DNA of 16,414 bases from NCBI GenBank assembly GCA_002786505.1, contig PCTK01000066.1, positions 2,729 through 19,142 on the forward strand. Reading direction: 5' to 3'. The notes beneath the pieces are model-generated. The model ran no database searches. It was not told the DNA's origin and saw only the letters and a list, made by a program, of their open reading frames with translations. Made by a program: the position numbers and the translations under genes. This DNA comes from Nitrospinae bacterium CG22_combo_CG10-13_8_21_14_all_47_10 (lineage in GTDB: Bacteria; Nitrospinota; Nitrospinia; Nitrospinales; VA-1). Shown here one piece after another: positions 7,693 through 15,096 of the stretch (position 1 is its first letter; the number at the start of each line of letters is the position of its first letter).

Positions 7693-8947
7693 AGCTGGTT
7701 TTGTCCTGCCTTTGATGCTTTTCCTGGTTCTTCTTCCTTTGACGGTGCACGCGAAGGTCTTTGATAAGGTGGCCGCGAAAGTAAATACGGAAATAATTAC
7801 CTTGAGTTCTGTAGAAGAACGGGCTGAACTTTTGCGGCAAAAATATGCCCGGTCCCCTGTGAGTATTCCTGAACAGGAGCTATTGAAAGAAGCGCTTGAT
7901 ATGATAGTTGATGAAAGGCTTCAGCTTCAGGAAGGGAAAAAACTGGGTTTTATCGTTGATGAAGACTCTATAGATGCGGCGGTGAAGGATATTTCAAAGA
8001 AGAATGGCCTCGCTGAGGGACAGTTGCAGGCAATGCTGGAGCGGGAAGGGCGAACCTTGAGTTCCTATAGAAATCATATTCGCGATCAGATTCTGGTTTC
8101 AAAAATTACCCGGTTCGAAATTGGTAATCGGGTCAAAATCAGTGATAACGATATTGATCAGTATTACAAAGAACACCAAAAAGAATTTTGGACAGATGGC
8201 AAGGTGCGAGCCCGACATATCCTTTTCATTGCTGAACGTGGTTCTTCTGAAACCAACAGGACGACAAAATTAGCACAAGCAAAAAAAGTGCTCGATTTGC
8301 TTCAAAAGGGCGGTGATTTTGGCAAACTTGCGATGGAGTACTCGGAAGATGTTTCTGCCGGAGATGGAGGGGATGTGGGTTATGTTGTGAGGGGGAAAAT
8401 GGTTCGCGAATTCGAAGACGCGGTCTTTAGTTTGAAGCCAGGGCAGACCAGTGGCATTGTGGAAACAGAATATGGTTACCATATTATAAAAGTTGAGGAA
8501 GTTTTGCCTGGGAAAACATTAGCTCTAAAAGATGCCAAGGACCGTATTTCCGAAATCCTTTCTATCGAAAAGCAAAAACAGGGTTATGACGATTGGATGA
8601 AGGAGTTAAAAAAATCAGCTTTTATCGAAGTGCGGTTATTTGAGGAACCTGATAAAAATAAGGACATTGCTTCAAGAGATTTGGGTAAAAATAAAAGCGG
8701 GAACCGGATGAAGGAAAAAAAAGCAGTGGATTCAGGAGCCGATTCCCGGCAACAAGCCTTGCAGGAAAAATGGGAAGAAATGTATAAGTCCGTCGAAAAG
8801 TCGAAAGGCGGCTCTGTGGAAAAAAAGGAGTCCGGGCTTGAGTCACTGGAGGAAAAACTAAAACATATTAAAAAACTGCGAGATCAAAACAAGATATCTG
8901 AGCAGGAATATCAGGAGGGCAAGGAAAAACTTTTGAATCGTCTTTAA
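7667..8947 (+). CDS. surA: SurA-like periplasmic chaperone/isomerase with SHOCT-like C-terminus
   Basis: A 426-residue exported foldase. A signal peptide is clear: basic MVSLKKLAKAG, a Leu-rich core and a VHA/KV cleavage site after residue 29. The mature protein opens with a SurA_N domain (FDKVAAKVNTEIITLSSVEE). One parvulin domain follows at about residues 178-280 (VRARHILFIAERG with His184, MEYSEDVSAGDGGDVGYV, TEYGYHIIKVEE). E. coli SurA has two parvulin domains, so this is a single-domain type. A charged, Lys-rich linker (about 320-390) then leads to a final module, LEEKLKHIKKLRDQNKISE-QEYQEGKEKLL (about 392-426), which resembles the SHOCT domain. I chose ATG 7667 over a TTG at 7655 because it gives a normal signal peptide. 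It overlaps the preceding foldase by 26 bases. A role in outer-membrane protein biogenesis is inferred. Confidence 0.87.
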   Translation: MVSLKKLAKAGFVLPLMLFLVLLPLTVHAKVFDKVAAKVNTEIITLSSVEERAELLRQKYARSPVSIPEQELLKEALDMIVDERLQLQEGKKLGFIVDEDSIDAAVKDISKKNGLAEGQLQAMLEREGRTLSSYRNHIRDQILVSKITRFEIGNRVKISDNDIDQYYKEHQKEFWTDGKVRARHILFIAERGSSETNRTTKLAQAKKVLDLLQKGGDFGKLAMEYSEDVSAGDGGDVGYVVRGKMVREFEDAVFSLKPGQTSGIVETEYGYHIIKVEEVLPGKTLALKDAKDRISEILSIEKQKQGYDDWMKELKKSAFIEVRLFEEPDKNKDIASRDLGKNKSGNRMKEKKAVDSGADSRQQALQEKWEEMYKSVEKSKGGSVEKKESGLESLEEKLKHIKKLRDQNKISEQEYQEGKEKLLNRL

Positions 8948-9119
8948 ATTTCCTGGATAATTTTTAAATGTTGACGCAAAATTTTATTTCCCGCCCCCAC
9001 TTTCCTCCCAGGTTCTTTTTTGATTCCACCGTGTTTTTGCCGGTTATGTATTTGTCCAATCACTTGAAGGCTGAATGTAGATTTGTAGTGTTGTATTGCC
9101 TGGTATCTTTAAAAACAAT

Positions 9120-9125
9120 AAGGAG
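9120..9125 (+). promoter_or_regulatory. strong Shine-Dalgarno for a GTG start
   Basis: AAGGAG lies six bases before GTG at 9132 and fixes the start of the SlyD-like gene. An upstream in-frame TTG at 9096 has no such site and would add twelve residues not typical of the family. Confidence 0.8.
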
Positions 9126-9131
9126 TTTACT

Positions 9132-9608
9132 GTGATTAAAAAGAATGATGTTGTGACCCTGAGCTATACATTGAAAAACTCTGATGGAGTGGAATTGGGA
9201 AAGGCTGGAGCCGAAGAGCCGATGAATTATCTTCACGGGGCTGGAAACATTGTTCCGGGTTTGGAGGAAGCTATTGAGTCTATGCAAGTGGGCGATAAAA
9301 AAGAGGTGACAATTCCACCTGAAAAAGCATACGGGGAGTTGGACCCCAGCCTCTTGCTGAAAGTTGACCGTTCTAACTTTCCATCGGATATTGATGTTCA
9401 GCCTGACATGCAATTTTCTTCCGAAATGGGCGGTAAGGAGAATGTCTTTACGGTTGAGAGTATTGAAGGGGATCAGGTCAATGTCAATGGCAACCATCCT
9501 CTTGCGGGGCAAACCCTTCACTTCAATATCGAAGTTCTTGGAATACGCTCTGCTACCGCGGAAGAATTGTCTCATGGTCACGTTCATGATGGAAGCCACC
9601 ATCATTAA
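9132..9608 (+). CDS. slyD: SlyD-type FKBP peptidyl-prolyl isomerase
   Basis: A 158-residue SlyD-type protein: a peptidyl-prolyl isomerase and folding helper with possible metal binding, acting in the cytoplasm since there is no signal peptide. The split FKBP domain is visible: IKKNDVVTLSYTLKNSDGVE at the start, then LHGAGNIVPGLEEAIESMQV (34-53) and the VTIPPEKAYGE segment (59-69). The insert-in-flap chaperone domain follows (about 72-125) and ends in VNVNGNHPLAGQTL, which is diagnostic of SlyD. The tail HGHVHDGSHHH has six His residues in eleven and is shorter than the E. coli His/Cys-rich tail. This fits nickel or zinc binding, but hydrogenase genes, the usual nickel partner, are absent here. 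The start is GTG with an ideal Shine-Dalgarno. It is probably a separate transcript, with 184 bases before it and a terminator after it. Confidence 0.93.
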   Translation: MIKKNDVVTLSYTLKNSDGVELGKAGAEEPMNYLHGAGNIVPGLEEAIESMQVGDKKEVTIPPEKAYGELDPSLLLKVDRSNFPSDIDVQPDMQFSSEMGGKENVFTVESIEGDQVNVNGNHPLAGQTLHFNIEVLGIRSATAEELSHGHVHDGSHHH

Positions 9609-9688
9609 ACGCGTATACATAGTGGTTTGACAAATTTTCCCAGGATGGAGACTGATATTTTATTGACCAGTTCCCTCACTGTGATGGC

Positions 9689-9730
9689 AAAGCCCCCGGG
9701 TTTTTATTTTTTTTCATCCCGAGGGCTTTT
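9689..9730 (+). terminator. hairpin terminator after slyD
   Basis: AAAGCCCCCGGG (9689-9700) pairs with CCCGAGGGCTTT (9718-9729) with one C-A mismatch, around a 17-base loop that is almost all T. The stem is GC-rich at its centre and ends in T residues. The A/T symmetry would also allow termination on the other strand. It separates slyD from tilS. Confidence 0.7.
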
Positions 9731-9799
9731 AATGTTTCATGGATATAAGTGCGCTTGCGTTCCCTGCTGTTTAGCATTGTTCTCTTTGATAAGCGATTC

Positions 9800-11200
9800 A
9801 TGTCAAACTTTTTAAAAAAAGCAAGGTTGGCAATTATTGAATTGGTGGCGCCGGGAGATAAGGTATTGGTGGCTGTTTCCGGCGGGGCTGATTCGCTGGC
9901 ACTGCTTTATCTTTTGGAAAATTTTTCGAAGGAACTTGGTTATGAACTGTTTGTCGCGCATCTAAACCATTTGACCCGGGGAGAAGAATCTGATGGGGAC
10001 GCAAGTTTTGTTGAGAAAGTGGCTGACAAACTTTGTCTCCCTGTTTTTGTGGAAAGGGTAGATGTTGCTGGCCAAATACCTTTTCTGAAGACATCTTTCC
10101 AGGAATCTGCCCGTATTTTAAGATACCGATTTTTTGAGAAAACTCTGGTTTCCATTAACGGAGACAAAATTGCCTTGGGACACACAGCCGATGACTGTGT
10201 TGAAACGGTTCTGATGAATCTGCTTAGAGGGACAGGGTTGAAGGGGCTTGCCGGGATCCCTGAAGTCCGGGGACAAATTATTCGTCCTCTTTTGCGTTTC
10301 ACCCGGTTCGAATTGGAAAAGTTCCTAAATGAACGGGACCTTGTTTATCGCATTGATTCCTCAAATAGCGAAAAAAAATACCTGAGAAACAAAATCCGAC
10401 ATGAAGTAATTCCTTTTTTAAAAACATTCAATAAGGATATTTCGGGAAACTTGCTGGGTCTGGCAGAAATCGCGCGGAGCGAAGAGCAATGGATGTCAGA
10501 AAAAACCCGGGAACTCTGTTCAAAACTTGTGACCGCCGAGAACGGAGTCTTATCCTTTGAGGTGACTGAATTTGGGAAGCAACACCCGGCAATGAAAAGG
10601 CGGTTGATTCGGGAAGCTTTTTATCGGCTAACAGGGAGTTTACGTGAAATCACAGTTTTGCATGTTCGCCAGGTTCTCGATATTTTTGCCCGTGCCAGGG
10701 TAGGGAGGGAGGTGAAACTTCCCTGTAATGTTCAAGTGATCTGCGGATATGGAACGGTGAGCTTTTCCGTACCGGAAGGCGATGATCGTCCTTTTGAGGT
10801 GGATAGAAAGGTGATAAGCCTGGAGGTTCCTGGTTTGACACGTTTAGATCAATTGGGAATTCAGCTCGATGCTAAGCTTGTAAAACCGAATTTGCCGCCC
10901 CCGCGCGATAAAAAACAGGCTTATTTCGATTTTGATAAGACTGGGGAGGATATTCGGGTCCGATTTTTCCAACCGGGCGACCGTTTTATTCCATCAGGTA
11001 TGCAGGGACACAAAAAAGTTAAATCTTACTTTATTGATCAAAAGATTCCCCGCAAAAAAAGACTTTCTATCCCTATATTGACAAACGGTGCAGGCGATAT
11101 TATCTGGATATATGGAGAACGTACGTCCAATCAATTCGGTGTTTCTGAAACCACTAAAAAAGTGCTTTTTATAGAAGGAAAAAAGGCTTTAAAATGTTGA
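9800..11200 (+). CDS. tilS: tRNA(Ile)-lysidine synthase
   Basis: TilS attaches lysine to the wobble cytidine of the CAU-anticodon tRNA-Ile using ATP, which changes its decoding from AUG to AUA and its charging from Met to Ile. The 466-residue product has the PP-loop ATP site VAVSGGADSLALLYLL with SGGADS at 27-32. It is followed by HLNHLTRGEESDGD, SARILRYRFF, the family block GHTADDCVETVLMNLLRGTGLKGLAGI and RPLLRFTR. The C-terminal tRNA-binding domain is present (VRFFQPGDRFIPSGMQGHKK, then IIWIYGERTSNQF), so this is a full-length form. I start at ATG 9800 because the PP-loop then lies at the usual distance from the N-terminus. An upstream GTG at 9749 would add 17 untypical residues. ftsH follows after 81 bases, a common pairing. 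Confidence 0.95.
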   Translation: MSNFLKKARLAIIELVAPGDKVLVAVSGGADSLALLYLLENFSKELGYELFVAHLNHLTRGEESDGDASFVEKVADKLCLPVFVERVDVAGQIPFLKTSFQESARILRYRFFEKTLVSINGDKIALGHTADDCVETVLMNLLRGTGLKGLAGIPEVRGQIIRPLLRFTRFELEKFLNERDLVYRIDSSNSEKKYLRNKIRHEVIPFLKTFNKDISGNLLGLAEIARSEEQWMSEKTRELCSKLVTAENGVLSFEVTEFGKQHPAMKRRLIREAFYRLTGSLREITVLHVRQVLDIFARARVGREVKLPCNVQVICGYGTVSFSVPEGDDRPFEVDRKVISLEVPGLTRLDQLGIQLDAKLVKPNLPPPRDKKQAYFDFDKTGEDIRVRFFQPGDRFIPSGMQGHKKVKSYFIDQKIPRKKRLSIPILTNGAGDIIWIYGERTSNQFGVSETTKKVLFIEGKKALKC

Positions 11201-11271
11201 TATTAAAGAAGGCGACAAGAAGTGTTTTTGTGGTAAGCTTATAAAGAACCACATGTTAGCGAAAACAACTC

Positions 11272-11275
11272 GGAG
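11272..11275 (+). promoter_or_regulatory. Shine-Dalgarno for the TTG start of ftsH
   Basis: GGAG lies six bases before TTG at 11282. No ATG nearby gives a sensible FtsH N-terminus, so the TTG start is favoured. Confidence 0.65.
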
Positions 11276-11281
11276 ATAATT

Positions 11282-13210
11282 TTGAATCAATTCTATAAAA
11301 ATTTAGCACTCTGGTTAGTGATCGGCATCGTCCTGATCGCTTTATTCAATATATTCAACCAGCCTTTAACCACTCAATCGGAAGTAGTTTTCAGTGATTT
11401 TATGGATCAGGTTGAGCAAGGGCAGGTCACGGAAGTAATGATTCGTGGTGATAGTATTAGCGGGAAATATATGGATGGCCAGTCCTTCCAGACTACTGCT
11501 CCGCCAAAAGACCCGGACCTCATCAAATCGCTCAGGGAAAAAAGTGTCCGCATTGTCGTTGTGCCTCCTGAGCAGACAAGCTGGTATATGAGCATTCTTA
11601 TTTCCTGGTTTCCCATGATTTTGTTGTTGGGAATCTGGATATTTTTCATGCGCCAGATGCAGGCAGGCGGGGGCAAAGCAATGTCTTTTGGAAAAAGCCG
11701 TGCCCGACTGCTGAATGACACCAAAAATAAAACCACCTTTAAAGATGTTGCGGGTGTGGATGAGGCAAAAGAAGAGCTTCATGAAATCATCGAGTTTTTA
11801 AAGGAGCCGCAAAAATTCAGCAAACTGGGCGGCAAGATTCCCAAAGGTGTTTTGCTTGTCGGCCCTCCAGGTACGGGAAAAACTCTTTTAGCCCGGGCCA
11901 TTGCTGGCGAGGCTAATGTCCCATTTTTCAGTATTAGTGGTTCTGACTTTGTTGAAATGTTTGTTGGGGTTGGCGCGTCACGGGTTCGCGACTTGTTCGA
12001 ACAAGGCAAAAAGAACAGCCCGTGTTTGATTTTTATTGATGAAATTGACGCTGTTGGTCGTCATCGTGGTGCCGGTTTAGGCGGAGGCCATGACGAGCGT
12101 GAACAGACCCTTAACCAGCTCCTGGTCGAGATGGATGGCTTTGAGAATAATGAGGGAGTCATTTTGATTGCGGCAACCAACCGCCCTGATGTTCTTGACC
12201 CGGCTTTGTTGAGGCCGGGACGGTTTGATCGGCAGGTCGTGGTCAGTCGTCCGGATGTTAAAGGCCGGGAAGGAATTTTAAAAGTTCATACCTCCACGGT
12301 TCCTCTTACTGATGAAGTGGACTTGAAAATCATTTCAAGAGGGACCCCAGGGTTTACGGGTGCCGATCTGGCTAACCTTGTTAATGAAGCCGCCTTGATA
12401 GCCGCCAGAAGTGACAAGAAAGCTGTGGCTATGGACGACTTTGAGCAAGCCAAAGATAAAGTCATGATGGGTGTAGAGCGCCGGAGCATGGTTATTTCCG
12501 AGAAAGAGAAAAAAACTACGGCTTACCATGAAGCGGGGCATGCCCTGGTGGCGGCGCTTTTACCGGGGACGGATCCTATCCATAAAGTTACCATTATTCC
12601 CAGAGGAAGGGCTTTGGGAGTGACCATGCAATTGCCGGTGGATGAGCAACATACATATCCAAAAAACTATCTTTATAACACCCTCGCTATTTTAATGGGG
12701 GGAAGGTGTGCAGAAGAAATCTGTCTCGGTGAAATGACTACCGGTGCGGGCAATGATATTGAACGGGCTACAGAAATGGCCCGAAAAATGGTCTGCGAAT
12801 GGGGAATGAGTGAGAAAATGGGTCCTCTGACCTATGGCACTAAAGAAGAACAGGTGTTTTTGGGCAAGGACTTTTCTTCGCAGAAAAACTTTAGTGATCA
12901 GACGGCGAAGCTGATAGATCAGGAAGTCAAGACACTGGTCATGGGGGGATATAACCGTGCTACGGAATTACTGCAACAGAACCGTAATATCCTGGAAAAC
13001 CTGGCCCAGGCTTTGTTGGAGAGAGAAACTCTGAATGCCCTTGAAGTTAAAAATATTATAGAGGGAAAAAATGAGATTGATCCTGATCCTTCCGGCGGAG
13101 AACCAGAAGCAATAAAGCCTGAGGCTTCGGCTGAAAAACTGAAAACCAAAAAAGACCCTGAAGAAGGGTTATTGGGGGGCGGGGGAATGCCTGACCCTAC
13201 GCCAGCCTGA
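11282..13210 (+). CDS. ftsH: ATP-dependent zinc metalloprotease FtsH
   Basis: FtsH is the membrane-anchored AAA+ protease that degrades damaged membrane proteins and short-lived regulators such as LpxC. The 642 residues fit the family. Transmembrane helix 1 is near residues 7-27 and helix 2 near 104-124, flanking a periplasmic domain. The AAA module has Walker A GPPGTGKT (194-201), pore motif FVGVG, Walker B LIFIDEID (249-256) and the second region of homology RPGRFDRQ. The peptidase has HEAGH (416-420) with zinc ligands His416 and His420, and a probable third ligand Asp492 in TGAGNDIE. The tail is Glu/Lys/Pro-rich and ends in a Gly run. Translation appears to begin at TTG with a good Shine-Dalgarno, which may limit expression. 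It sits between tilS and a strong terminator. LpxC control together with the LapA-like protein is possible but inferred. Confidence 0.97.
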   Translation: MNQFYKNLALWLVIGIVLIALFNIFNQPLTTQSEVVFSDFMDQVEQGQVTEVMIRGDSISGKYMDGQSFQTTAPPKDPDLIKSLREKSVRIVVVPPEQTSWYMSILISWFPMILLLGIWIFFMRQMQAGGGKAMSFGKSRARLLNDTKNKTTFKDVAGVDEAKEELHEIIEFLKEPQKFSKLGGKIPKGVLLVGPPGTGKTLLARAIAGEANVPFFSISGSDFVEMFVGVGASRVRDLFEQGKKNSPCLIFIDEIDAVGRHRGAGLGGGHDEREQTLNQLLVEMDGFENNEGVILIAATNRPDVLDPALLRPGRFDRQVVVSRPDVKGREGILKVHTSTVPLTDEVDLKIISRGTPGFTGADLANLVNEAALIAARSDKKAVAMDDFEQAKDKVMMGVERRSMVISEKEKKTTAYHEAGHALVAALLPGTDPIHKVTIIPRGRALGVTMQLPVDEQHTYPKNYLYNTLAILMGGRCAEEICLGEMTTGAGNDIERATEMARKMVCEWGMSEKMGPLTYGTKEEQVFLGKDFSSQKNFSDQTAKLIDQEVKTLVMGGYNRATELLQQNRNILENLAQALLERETLNALEVKNIIEGKNEIDPDPSGGEPEAIKPEASAEKLKTKKDPEEGLLGGGGMPDPTPA

Positions 13211-13241
13211 TCTTTTCTTTAAATTATAATTTGATTCCGAT

Positions 13242-13286
13242 AAACTCCACATCTTAACCGGTTTTCTGCCGGGATGTGGAGTTTTT
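13242..13286 (+). terminator. strong intrinsic terminator after ftsH
   Basis: AAACTCCACATC (13242-13253) pairs perfectly over 12 bases with GATGTGGAGTTT (13273-13284), followed by a T run to 13286. Inside the loop CCGG and CCGG can extend the structure. It begins 31 bases after the ftsH stop and closes that transcript. Confidence 0.9.
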
Positions 13287-13400
13287 CATTTCCGCTACAA
13301 ATATACGGTGTTTTCCCCTATTAGACTTTTAAGTCATGGAAATTATGAGTTGGTGGTTCTGCAATAGTCTTTTGCTCCATGAGCGCTGTGATTTATTTCT

Positions 13401-13404
13401 GGAG
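13401..13404 (+). promoter_or_regulatory. Shine-Dalgarno for folP
   Basis: GGAG sits eight bases before the ATG at 13413 and supports that start. Confidence 0.55.
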
Positions 13405-13412
13405 TTCTACTT

Positions 13413-14243
13413 ATGAGGCCATTCGGGTTTCCTCATCAAGGGGAAAAAACTTCAGTGATGGGTATCATTAATCTTTCCCCGGACTCGTTTTATGGGGAGA
13501 GCCGTTGCAGGACTCAGGATCAAGCTATTGCGACTGCGGAGAAAATGATAGCCGAAGGTGCTGACATCCTGGATCTGGGCGCGGAAAGCACGCGGCCGGG
13601 GTCCACCCCCATTTCCGAACAGGAAGAAATCGACCGTTTACTTCCAATATTGACAAAGCTTGTGCAAATTACCAACATTCCCATTTCGGTAGACACCTAT
13701 AAACCGGCGGTTGCTCATGAAGTTTTGCAGGCGGGGGCAAATATCATCAATGATATAACGGGACTCCAACGGTTTGAGCAAATGGCATCAACCATTTCCC
13801 GGTTTCAGGCTGGAGTGATTTTAATGCATATGCGGGGTTTGCCGGAAACCATGCAAAATCACCCACAATATACGGATGTGTTGCTGGAAGTTTTTGAATA
13901 TTTACAGCAGAGTATTTTGATTGCTGTTTCTGCAGGAATTGATCCGGGAAAAATTGCCATTGATCCTGGCATTGGATTTGGTAAGACAGACTCCCATAAT
14001 CTTTTGATTTTGAAAAATTTGAGTCGTCTGAATGACTTGGGTAAACCGGTGCTTTTGGGGGTTTCAAGAAAATCCCTGATAGGAAATATTTTAAATTTGC
14101 CAGTTGAGGAAAGGCTGGAAGGTTCGCTCGCGGCCACGGTGTTTGGGCTGACACAGGGAGCATCTATAATTCGCACTCATGATGTTCAGGCGACCCGCCG
14201 GGCAATTAATGTTGTTGAAGCAATTTTGAAGGAAGAAATATGA
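13413..14243 (+). CDS. folP: dihydropteroate synthase
   Basis: FolP condenses 6-hydroxymethyl-7,8-dihydropterin diphosphate with p-aminobenzoate to give 7,8-dihydropteroate. It is the sulfonamide target in folate synthesis. The 276-residue TIM barrel shows all conserved blocks: VMGIINLSPDSF (15-26), the metal/PABA loop DLGAESTRPGSTPIS (54-68), ISVDTYKP (91-98), NIINDITGL (110-118), DPGIGFGKT (184-192), GVSRKSLIG (216-224, Lys220) and IRTHDV (253-258). There is no visible truncation or motif loss. The start is supported by a GGAG Shine-Dalgarno. Its end overlaps pdxJ in ATGA, so the two are coupled. Upstream it is cut off from ftsH by a terminator and 200 bases, so it probably has its own promoter, though I could not pick a convincing one. 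Confidence 0.96.
   Translation: MRPFGFPHQGEKTSVMGIINLSPDSFYGESRCRTQDQAIATAEKMIAEGADILDLGAESTRPGSTPISEQEEIDRLLPILTKLVQITNIPISVDTYKPAVAHEVLQAGANIINDITGLQRFEQMASTISRFQAGVILMHMRGLPETMQNHPQYTDVLLEVFEYLQQSILIAVSAGIDPGKIAIDPGIGFGKTDSHNLLILKNLSRLNDLGKPVLLGVSRKSLIGNILNLPVEERLEGSLAATVFGLTQGASIIRTHDVQATRRAINVVEAILKEEI
14229..14235 (+). promoter_or_regulatory. Shine-Dalgarno for pdxJ within folP
   Basis: AAGGAAG lies four bases before the pdxJ ATG, inside the final folP codons, and supports independent ribosome entry at the ATGA overlap. Confidence 0.6.
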
Positions 14244-14989
14244 TCCGTTTATTTGTGAATGTGGACCATGTTGCCACCATCCGTGAAGCCAGAAAAACCA
14301 TTGAGCCGAGTCCCCTAAAAGCGGCCCTGTTGGCGGAAAGAGCCGGGGCTCAGGGGATCACTATTCATTTGAGGGAGGACCGTAGGCATATTCAGGATGA
14401 CGATGTGAGAATCATTCGGGATGGAATTAACACTCCGTTGAACCTTGAAATGGCGCCCACCCCGGAGATGCTTAAGCTGGCTTTAGAGATTAAGCCTTAT
14501 CAGGTTTCTTTGGTTCCAGAAAAACGCCAGGAAATCACTACGGAAGGTGGACTCGATGTTTGCGCCCATGAAAAAGCGTTAATAGAAATTCAGGAAAAGA
14601 TTCATGAGAGAGGGATTTTGTTCAGCCTGTTTGTTGACCCGGATGTCCATCAGGTGGAGGCCTCCAAAAGAATTAAGGCGAATAGCATAGAAATCAACAC
14701 AGGTAAATATACGGAACTTAAAACCCCCGGAGAAATTGAAGCGGAACTGGAGCGTATTAAGAAAACTGCTCAAAGGGCAACGGAAATTGGTTTGAAAGTT
14801 TTTGCCGGACATGGTTTGAATTACCAGAATGTCAAAGACATCGCCGCGATCCCCGAAATTGAGGAACTCAATATTGGCCATTTTATCGTTGGGCAGGCGA
14901 TTTACGGGGGTATGGAAAATGCTGTGACGGAGATGATTCGCGCCATCAAAACGGGCAGGGATAGAAAAGTTGACCCGCAACTGGCATAG
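14240..14989 (+). CDS. pdxJ: pyridoxine 5'-phosphate synthase
   Basis: PdxJ joins 1-deoxy-D-xylulose 5-phosphate with 3-amino-2-oxopropyl phosphate to form pyridoxine 5'-phosphate, the last ring-closing step of the DXP-dependent vitamin B6 route. The 249-residue TIM barrel has NVDHVATIREAR (7-18), IHLREDRRHIQDDDV (42-56) with catalytic His43, NLEMAPT with Glu70, LVPEKRQEITTEGG (91-104), EINTGKY (151-157), AGHGLNYQNV with His191, and ELNIGHFIVGQAI (209-221). These match the E. coli residues His45, Glu72 and His193 with a constant shift of two. Length is normal. It overlaps folP by four bases (ATGA), and no acpS follows, although that is a frequent partner. The last residues (DRKVDPQLA) are an unremarkable polar tail. 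Confidence 0.97.
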   Translation: MIRLFVNVDHVATIREARKTIEPSPLKAALLAERAGAQGITIHLREDRRHIQDDDVRIIRDGINTPLNLEMAPTPEMLKLALEIKPYQVSLVPEKRQEITTEGGLDVCAHEKALIEIQEKIHERGILFSLFVDPDVHQVEASKRIKANSIEINTGKYTELKTPGEIEAELERIKKTAQRATEIGLKVFAGHGLNYQNVKDIAAIPEIEELNIGHFIVGQAIYGGMENAVTEMIRAIKTGRDRKVDPQLA

Positions 14990-15050
14990 AACTCTTTGAA
15001 AATATTGCCGTTTGGGTGAAATTTTAGTGAGTTTGGTATAAAATTTGCGT

Positions 15051-15056
15051 TATAAT
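15051..15056 (+). promoter_or_regulatory. candidate -10 box before the coiled-coil gene
   Basis: A perfect TATAAT lies 40 bases before the ATG at 15097. No good -35 is seen at 16-18 bases, so the promoter is tentative. If it is used, transcription would begin near 15063, which argues against the TTG at 15061 as the start codon unless the message is leaderless. Confidence 0.35.
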
Positions 15057-15096
15057 ATCGTTGGTTGATTTTACCAAAATATTGACGGATACGGTG

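Noticed and set aside
8948..9119. Promoter or terminator between the SurA-like gene and slyD
   Set aside because: TTGACG (near 8973) has no -10 at the right distance and no stable GC hairpin with a T run was found, so nothing firm can be called.
9060..9620. 186-codon open frame on the minus strand over slyD
   Set aside because: It mirrors slyD, which has a perfect Shine-Dalgarno and clear FKBP motifs. The antisense product is not protein-like.
11197..11245. Promoter for ftsH from TTGATA and TATAAA
   Set aside because: The two boxes are about 37 bases apart, and neither has a partner at 16-18 bases. Read-through from tilS is at least as likely.
13324..13335. Short palindrome GACTTTTAAGTC before folP
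   Set aside because: A five-base A/T-rich stem with a two-base centre is expected by chance in this composition.
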